Source: Thalassia testudinum (lineage: Eukaryota; Streptophyta; Magnoliopsida; Alismatales; Hydrocharitaceae). From it: DNA of 64,000 bases. Location: assembly GCA_037157565.1 (NCBI GenBank), contig JAZHRO010000012.1, positions 8,086,501-8,150,500 of the forward strand, read 5' to 3'. A model generated the notes under the pieces. It had not been told where the DNA came from, ran no database searches, and worked only from the letters and a program-made list of their open reading frames with translations. Within the stretch, counting starts at the first letter, position 1. Every line of letters begins with the position of its first letter. The position numbers and the translations under genes were made by a program. Positions 57,274 to 64,000 of the stretch are shown here, in pieces.

Positions 57274-60200
57274 GACTGGCAGGCCTTGCTGGCTCCTTCA
57301 AGCTTTCTTTGGCGGAGAAACACCTCCTCTTCATCCCTTCCTCCTCCGTCAGAGAGCCCGAAGCTTCCGGCAACCACTCTCCTCCTCCTCCTCGTCGCTC
57401 TGCTGCCTTACCTGCAGCAGAGTTTGCTCTGCCCTGTCATCCGCGCTAGGCCCTACCAGCTGGCGCCCTCCGTCTGCCTCCTCGTCGCCGATATCCTCCT
57501 CTAGGGCACCTTCATCTCCAGCTCCGGTAGGAACGAGCCGGCAGCTCCTCCCTCCCCCTTCGTCGAGTAATTAGGTAATTAGCTTCCTCTCTCTTTCCCT
57601 TGTATTTTCCCCTTTTTAAACTGCCATTTCGACCACTCGATTGCCACTGTCCAGACCCATCCTTTCCACCTCCGATCACCCTCTCCGGCAAGTCCATCCC
57701 ACATCCACAGACCCCTTCGCACCTCGCCGACCACCACAAAAGCTCCCTCACACTCCACTCCATCGATTCCCCCTCTCTATTCACTGCCAAGCGCCACCCA
57801 ACCACCCCCCGAACAAACCCACCTTTCCGCCCACAGTTTGACCTAGGTCAGCCTCTGCACACACTCCCACACCTCGTCGACCACCGCACAAGCTTCGCCA
57901 CACTCTGGCGAAGCTTTCCACGTCTTCTGACTTGGCCAAGAGGTCATTACTGTGATTTCAGGTTCGCGCCCTCTCGCCGCCATTGTCGACGAGCTGCAGC
58001 AGCTTCACCTGCAGCTGCAGGCATCCTCCAGCCTAGGCGCACGTCCCAGGCTGTGCGGGCAGGAGTCGCGAAGGCACCCAGGCTTGCAGCTGGGTCGCAG
58101 GCCTTACGAGCTACCTCAATTGGTCGTGGATTGCTCGCCTGTGGGTGCCAAATCGGGAGGTGGGACTTTAGTCCCACCTCGTAAGTGCGTGGGTGTGTGC
58201 CCGCACTTAAATTGAAAAAGTGCATAGGGCTGACTGCCTTCGAACACAGGGGTCAGGTCCCTCTCCCGCACGCAGCGCGCCATGCGCTCGCTCGCCCTCG
58301 CCCGCATTCACGCCCCGCGGGTCCGGGAAGGATCCGACTACCCGAACCACGCACTCCTCATCCACCACCGCACGCTGGTGGGCCTGGTCCCGAGCGTGAT
58401 ACCCGTACCCGATTACCCAGCTCTGGGAGAGCAGTCCTAAGAGAGCATTATGAGAAAGAGAGAGATGCGGGGAAGGGGTAGGGTAGGTTTTGCTCTGACC
58501 TTTGTGTGAGCGTGCAGTAAGAAAAGGAGAAGAAGAAGGCAGGAAGGAAAAGAAGAAGAAGAGAAGCGGCCGAAGCCTTAGCCGCTCAACAGCAGCTAAA
58601 GAAGAAGGAAGGAAGGAGAGAAACAGAAGAAGAAAGAAGAAGGGAGGCACTGTAGCAAAGCCACAGATAAGTCGTCTGAGCACTGCATCAGACGTCGGAA
58701 TCACCACAGCCGCAAGCAAAGAAGAAAGAAGAAGGCAGAAACCTTTGTAGCCGCTAGAAAGGCAGAACAAAAGAAGAAAAGAAGAGGGGAAGATCACAAC
58801 TGCCGCAGAGAAGAAAAAGAGTAAAGAGAAGGCAAGACTACAGAAGAGCAAGGAAAGTAAAGAGAAGAAGAAAAGAAAGAAAAAGAAGAGAGAAGAAGAA
58901 GAAGCCAACAAAACTCTCTCTCTCTTATTTTTGTAACATAATTAAGAACTTATGCATGCTTCTAGAAACATAGTTGCTCCCTGAGTTCGACCTCGGGAAA
59001 ACCTTGTTATTCCGAGTAAAAAATTTTTGTATTAAGCTGGTAGCTATTCTGTCATATACTACAACAAATATAAATAAAGATAGAAGTCACGCAACCAAAG
59101 TGCAAGTACAGTAAAAACAACAACAGCTTTATTTCTCATTTCTATTTATCTCATTTATGTGTTTCTGGTTCATCTATTTCTCAAGTATACAGGTATTTCT
59201 TGATCTTGCTGGTTCCTCGTGGGAATGATCTTGATTACAGTCTTTTCCGTAGAGTAAAAGGTACACATGGTGCTCTCCTGGCTGGGAGAGTCCCCCGTGG
59301 TAGTCTTACACCCACTCAACCACCCCGAGGTTACTGTCGAGACGTAGTAGTGACTACAGCACACATGATAAGTGTACGGGTAGCTACCCCGCACTGACAC
59401 GCTATCAGTCATTTCCACTAGCGTGTACTTCCAAAGTACAGCACGGAACAATATAGGGTCTCGCCCCTCAGAACCAAACAGGGATCTCGCACCTCCACAG
59501 TCCGCATACCCTCGTCTGACTACCCCAGTTTGCCCAAAGGGCCTAACAAAGTCAATGTAGGGTAGCTAGCTGAACCCCAGGCCCCGTGGGGTGGCTAGCT
59601 TCCTCCCTACACTAGTAGCACGCCTCGCTACCACGTACGCGAGGGCAAACAGGAGTCCATGTAGAGTGGCCAATCCTAACCCCGAGTCTCAACCCAAGGA
59701 AGGCTAACTCCGCTCTACACTAAAAAGGGACAGCTGCTCTCCTTGGTACTGCGTACACAAGGACCAGCACACTTCCTGTTTACATTCCAAATTCCTTTCA
59801 TCCACAGGAGTTCTACTCCTAATTCCCCGTAGGTTCATACTCATATTCATCTCATGTATCCAGATCCAGGTCTCATGTTTCATAACTTGTTCCCCATCCA
59901 TATACAGGCAGCTCGTATTTTCATAATTCAATTCTCAATCATAACATGCAACTTGTGGTTTCACAGTCAATTTCTCAATTACATACAGGCAGCTCATATT
60001 TTAACATACATCTCATAATTATATTAAAGGCATTTACTAGCAATTTATCTTAACCATGCATTCAAGTAAACAATACAGCTCAAACATACTCATTCATTTC
60101 TACCCTAAGATTCATTCCACACCCTAGAGTTCAATCCGACTATTCCAACTAAGTACATTCTTATTTAAATAATAACAACCGAATTAAACCACTCTACCGG

Positions 60201-61399
60201 GTATCACAGGAGGAATGGGGGCCTGTGCCGCAGATCTCTTTGTCTCCACGGGCCCCGAACAAGCCACTGGCTGGTAACCTGTACTAGCGACCAATGTACA
60301 TTAGACGAGCTCAAAATAGTAGATACTCACACGAACACGTAGAGGAACTCGAGTGGAAAACAACGATACTTCATTTGCGAAAATCCAATTCCGTTTGGGA
60401 CTTAAACAGGCCAAAAACGTGGCTACTGACCAAATTTAGACATCTAGGACTAGTCCCAGACGTCTTAAAAGACTTCAGAACTCACCTTACCCTTCCTACA
60501 GCTGATTCAGACATCCGGACTCCCTCTGCGACCTTCTTGGGGCAGTTCCAGACATCGGGCAAGGTCTCCAGTCGTCTGGAAGCACCTCCAGACATCTGGC
60601 AACGTGATCAGACATCCAAAAGTACTTAGGAAAGCGCACCGCGCACCTTCCCAAAGCCTGCACCTGCGTACGAGCACCCGCAAATGCAATGGTCAGTCGA
60701 CATCCCCTGTGCTATGATCTGCATGGCGCAGGAAGATACGTACCTCGCGATATGGTGCTTTCAGACGTCCGGCCTCAGCTCTGGACGTCCTGGTGCCTCG
60801 CCAGTCGTCTGGACTTCACTCCAGATGTCTAATACTGGAAAAATTCCAGTACCAGAACCTCCTCCAGCTCGCCTTGCTTGGACCTCCGCCCACAACGGCA
60901 ACTCCAGCAGCTGTAGGAGCTTAAGCAGCTCCTCACCAGTGTCCTCCTATCTCCCACGAGCTCCTCCTCAAGCTCCACCGAGCTCCCGCGGTCGTCTCCC
61001 TCCTCCCCCGCTTTCACTCCCTCGCACTCTCTCGCTCTCGCTCTTCCCCATTCTCCCTCATCGGCTCCTCTCTTCCTCATCGCGGTTGCAGCAGTAGGGA
61101 TGGGAGGCTAGAGGGCGCAGCCATCGCAGGAGAAGGTGGAGGTGGCGAAGGCTTGAGTGGTGCAAGAAAGAGAGGAGAGGAGAAGGGAGGGGGTTTATAT
61201 AGAGGGGTGTTAGGGTTCAGGTGAGGGGTAAAGGAGAGAGAGAGCGGCCTCTGCGTGTCGCCCGCGCGTAGAGCACAAAGCGTAGTACGAAAATCTCACT
61301 TTCAGACGTCCGAGCACGTGTCCAGACGTCTGGACAGACATCTGGCTGAAACTTCAGATGTCTTATCCAGCTAAAAATGTAACGGGTCATTACAAGCTC

Positions 61400-62415
61400 A
61401 CTTCCCCTCTACAGGAATTCTTCTACAAATTCCCCATAGGGTTCATGCTGGTATTCATCTCATTTATCAATACCCAAACTCATTATTCAATTCCCCATTT
61501 TTCATTATATAACATGCAACTCGTGTTTCCATGTCTGACGAACCAACTCATAAATCAACTAATACACATTACTAGCAATTTAGTTAAACATGCATCTCAA
61601 GTAAACAGTATAGCTCAAAACAGGTTAATGCATTTCTATGCCCTAGGGTTCATTCCACATCCTAGAGTTCAATCCAATTATTCTAAGCAACCATATTCTT
61701 TATTTAAAGCTTAACAATTGAATTAAACCACTTTACTGGGTATAACGAGAGGAATGGGGGCCTGCACTGCAAATCGCGTCGTCTTCGCGGGCGCCAAACA
61801 CCCCACCGGCTGGTAACATGCACCAGCGACTGAGTCACATCAGATGAGCTCAAAACAGTAGGTACTCAACACGAACACATAGAGAAATTCAAATGGAAAA
61901 CAACAGTACTTCGTTTGCGGAAATCTGATTCTGTTTGGACCCCGACTAGTCCAAAAACACCCATACTGTCCAAAATCAAACTAGTCCCAGACGTCTTAAA
62001 AGACGTCAGATCTTACCTCTCACTTCCTACGGCTACCTCAGACCTCCAGACTCCTTTGCAATTGTCTGAGGAGAGTTCCAGACATCTGACCTTCCTTCCA
62101 GTCGTTTGGAAGTGCCGTTGGACGTCTAGCGATGTGGTTTGACGTCCAAAAGTGCTTGGAAAGGCGCACCGCGCGCCTTTCCAACGCCCTGCAGCTGCGT
62201 ACGAAGACGCAGACCCATTTTCAGCCAAAAAGTCCTACTTTTCGATCTGCATGGCGGAAAGTCGTGCAGGAAACACGTACCTCCGCACAAAAAATATGCC
62301 TTCAGACATCCGGCTTCAGCTCTAGACGTCCTGATGCCTCTCCAGACGTCTGGTCTATGTCCCAGACGTCTAATACTGCAAAACCAATATCCAGAACTCC
62401 CCTGCGCAACTCGCA
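61400..62415 (-). repeat. LTR D, piece 3
   Basis: Continues LTR D to the right of solo LTR C: decayed 51-bp repeat region, GAATGGGGGCCTGC near 61752, and degenerate GACGTC palindromes from about 61988 to 62380. It meets the gag remnant near 62415 without the LTR start or any pol sequence. Confidence 0.7.
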
Positions 62416-63388
62416 AAATGAGATGGCTCTCCTGCAGGTGCCGTATGCCTCCTCTACCAATGGCCCTGTGAGTACTCCGGCTGGTAGAGCCTCTTCCATC
62501 TGCCGTCAGTGTCTCGCGCAGCTGGATTGGTCTCCTCGTAAGTCATGGCTGCCTCGACCACGCGTGAGAAGGTGCGCAGCTTCAGGGCTTTGACATACCC
62601 CTGAATAGCAGGTTGGAGCCCCTCAGTAAACCTCCACAGGCACTCCTCCTCGGTAGTCATCGCTGTCAGGGTGAAACGTGACAGCTCCTGGAAACGCGTG
62701 CTATACGAGCTATCATCATCCCCTTGCGGAGAGTGTGGAACTCCCGCCTCCTCTGGTCCTGCCAGGTCTGCGGAAAGTATTGCTCGCAGAAGAGAGCCAC
62801 GAATTGGTCCCACGTCGGCTCTCTCCCCTCCTGGCCTCTGACTGCCTTCCACCACCTGTGTGCTACGCTCTCTAGTCGGTATGTGGCAAAGGCCACGCGG
62901 CATTCTGCAGGCGAGAGGAGGGTGTCGAACACCTTCTCTATTTGCTCCAGCCAGTCCTCTACCTTAGATGGGCTCTCATCCCCCTTGAAGGAGGGGGGCT
63001 TCGGCTTCCGGAACTGTCCGAAAAGCTCGTGGTGTAGCTACAGTGGGGGAACGGGCACGCCTCCAGGTAAGGAGGACTTGTGCTCAGAAGTGTCAGAGTG
63101 TGGTGGGGGCGGTGGAGGATCACCCCCTCCCCCTCCTGCTCATTTAGCGTTGCGACAGTCTCTCTATCCCACAGAGGACTCCCCCTCTACGTTCTCAGGG
63201 AGAGGTGCCCGAGGAGGCTACTGGAGCTCCTCCCGCATGATGTCTCTGATCAATTGGGCAAGATCCTGGGTCTGAATGCCCAGGAGGAGAGGTGGGTCAA
63301 CTGGTGCCTCAGGTCTGGCACATGCGCCCCTCTGACCTTGTCCACAGCCACGACCATGGCTTGCCTCGAGAACTTTTCGATGAGGCAT
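62416..63388 (-). pseudogene. Element D gag remnant
   Basis: ATG at 63388 in the same leader context as T1/T2 (product begins MPHRKVLEASHGRG). Gag-domain phrases GQFRKPKPPSFKGDE, VEDWLEQIEKVFDTL and QYFPQTWQDQRRREFHTL are clear. Several stops interrupt the N-terminal part, a frameshift near 62710 breaks the domain, and another frame continues FQELSRFTLTAMTTEEECLW to YSQGHW. Similarity to gag stops near 62416, before the zinc knuckle. It is more diverged from T1 and T2 than they are from each other. Confidence 0.85.
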
Positions 63389-63559
63389 CTCCTACAAGGA
63401 GATGTAAGAGAAAGAACAAGAGTTGTCAACGATACCGAATTACATAGAGAAAAAGACTCGGAAAAGAATATCAAAGCGTTATGTTGTGATGGCTATCCTA
63501 GTTATATGCGCGTGAATGGTTATTCTTGAACCAATTGATTCATTTCTCGGGACGACCTT

Positions 63560-63571
63560 GCTCTAATACCA
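63560..63571 (-). promoter_or_regulatory. Element D primer binding site (tRNA-iMet, one mismatch)
   Basis: The minus strand reads TGGTATTAGAGC against TGGTATCAGAGC in T1 and T2. Confidence 0.85.
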
Positions 63572-63574
63572 TCT

Positions 63575-64000
63575 TATTGCGACTCGATTTTTAAATCCCT
63601 GTAGGACCCGAGACTGGCTCGCCTTGACTAATCCTAAGACCTAGTCGTCCAACGAGAAATAACCAAAAGCAAGAAATAAACCACAATCACACATGCAATA
63701 TAACTAAGCAGAAGGAAAACGAGACGTAAAGAAACAACAGAGCTAAAAGTCTCAACAAAGGAATACATGCCATCACAACAACAACAGCGAAAAAGAAGAC
63801 AGAAAGTAATAGGAATAGTAAAATAGATGTTTAGTACTCACTACTACAGCAGAAAAGCTAAAGATCTGAAAGGAAACAACTAAGGTTAGGCTCGGCTGGG
63901 CCCAACACCCTCTCAGCCAGAAACTCGGACTGCTCAACTCCTGGTCCTGAACAGAGTTACGAGAAGACAGAGTCAGCGAACGCTGAGTAGAGTGGTGTTT
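63575..64000 (-). repeat. Element D 5' LTR, cut by the window edge
   Basis: Matches 44319-44700 at about 92% by eye. The terminal TG/CA is mutated (plus strand TATTGCG). It continues beyond 64000. Confidence 0.85.

Larger units (their letters stand above)
56340..59097 (+). mobile_element. Solo LTR of the tRNA-Asp-primed (LARD-like) family
   Basis: Starts TGATGAGAACCTCATCATG and ends GCAACCA; 2758 bp, flanked by the perfect duplication AAGTG at 56335-56339 and 59098-59102, inside solo LTR C. It shares with 24155-26816 the start, the position of the inverted repeat (57162-57195), the TATA box (57266-57273), a purine-rich segment (about 58500-58920) and CCTGAGTTCGACCTCGGG near the end. Overall identity is much lower than between the two LTRs at 18373-26816, so it is another subfamily. 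Open frames within it (for example 57600-58184) have no recognised domain. Confidence 0.85.
55903..61394 (-). mobile_element. Solo LTR C (Tekay-like), interrupted
   Basis: From 55903 (plus-strand TGTTACGACCCG) to 61394 (plus-strand end CATTACA), flanked by AGCTC at 55898-55902 and 61395-61399. Without the nested insert it is about 2.73 kb, the Tekay LTR length. There is no internal region, so it is a solo LTR left by recombination between two LTRs. It is more diverged than T1/T2: many GACGTC palindromes have decayed to GACATC. Its two ends are extended inverted repeats, TGTAATGACCCG and CGGGTCGTAACA in sense. Confidence 0.85.
44319..64000 (-). mobile_element. Element D: internally deleted Tekay-like element hosting three nested insertions
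   Basis: Read on the minus strand: 5' LTR (from beyond 64000 to 63575), iMet primer site, a gag remnant to about 62416, then directly LTR sequence. That 3' LTR lies in three pieces: 62415-61400, 55902-55813 and 45354-44319. The LTR D and 5' LTR ends (44319-44700 and 63575-63960) agree at about 92% by eye. The rest of gag, all of pol and about 0.5 kb of the 3' LTR start are gone. The gaps in LTR D are filled by T2 and by solo LTR C, each with its own target duplication. Confidence 0.75.

Noticed and set aside
57600..58184. 194-residue open frame in the solo LTR
   Set aside because: Proline/serine-rich, inside a well-delimited LTR, not kept in the related LTR at 24155-26816.

Overview
The window is nuclear DNA of a flowering plant, probably a monocot. 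This rests on the plant transposon families present, the GC-rich coding style of the Ty3/gypsy elements and the short inverted-repeat elements; the species cannot be told from the sequence. I see no intact host protein gene, rRNA gene, functional tRNA gene or CRISPR array. Nearly everything that can be explained is transposon-derived, and every coding region I could trace is broken.

Layout. 1-3045: the 3' part of a CACTA (En/Spm) DNA transposon, with two broken transposase-type genes, subterminal repeats and the terminal CACTA motif. 3121-4555: a solo-LTR-like sequence resembling the SIRE/Maximus lineage of Ty1/copia, in minus orientation, inside a duplicated 230-240 bp segment. 7454-7546: a tRNA-like (SINE-like) insert between 10-bp direct repeats. 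7545-16953: a young Tekay/Del-type chromovirus (element T1, plus strand) with a truncated 5' LTR, about 99% identical LTRs and dead coding regions. 18373-26816: a minus-strand LTR element with an Athila/Tat-type tRNA-Asp primer site but no recognisable reverse transcriptase or integrase; it carries one broken reading frame of unknown family. 26817-33335: AT-rich DNA with remnants of a GRF-like zinc-finger exon and a Myb/SANT-like exon. 33336-44318: AT-rich DNA with three copies of a roughly 250-bp repeat, inverted-repeat elements (one carrying a broken PPR-gene fragment), microsatellites and unassigned sequence.

44319-64000 is a nested stack read out by target-site duplications. Element D (Tekay-like, minus) has lost most of its inside, so that a gag remnant abuts its 3' LTR. 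That LTR was hit twice: by complete element T2 (45360-55807, TSD CCCAC) and by solo LTR C (55903-61394, TSD AGCTC). Solo LTR C was in turn split by a solo LTR of the tRNA-Asp family in plus orientation (56340-59097, TSD AAGTG).

Common themes. (i) Tekay LTRs carry clusters of the palindrome CCAGACGTCTGG on both sides of a TATA-like box, in T1 with four copies at exactly 20-bp spacing. (ii) LTRs of the tRNA-Asp-primed family carry a 34-bp inverted repeat about 70 bp upstream of the TATA box, with a fixed 10-nt loop and paired arm changes between copies. (iii) T1 looks recently inserted, yet has six nonsense codons, a frameshift, a lost zinc ligand in gag and a lost RNase H aspartate, which suggests movement in trans. 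The most plausible undescribed item is the non-autonomous element with its orphan reading frame and covarying inverted repeat.
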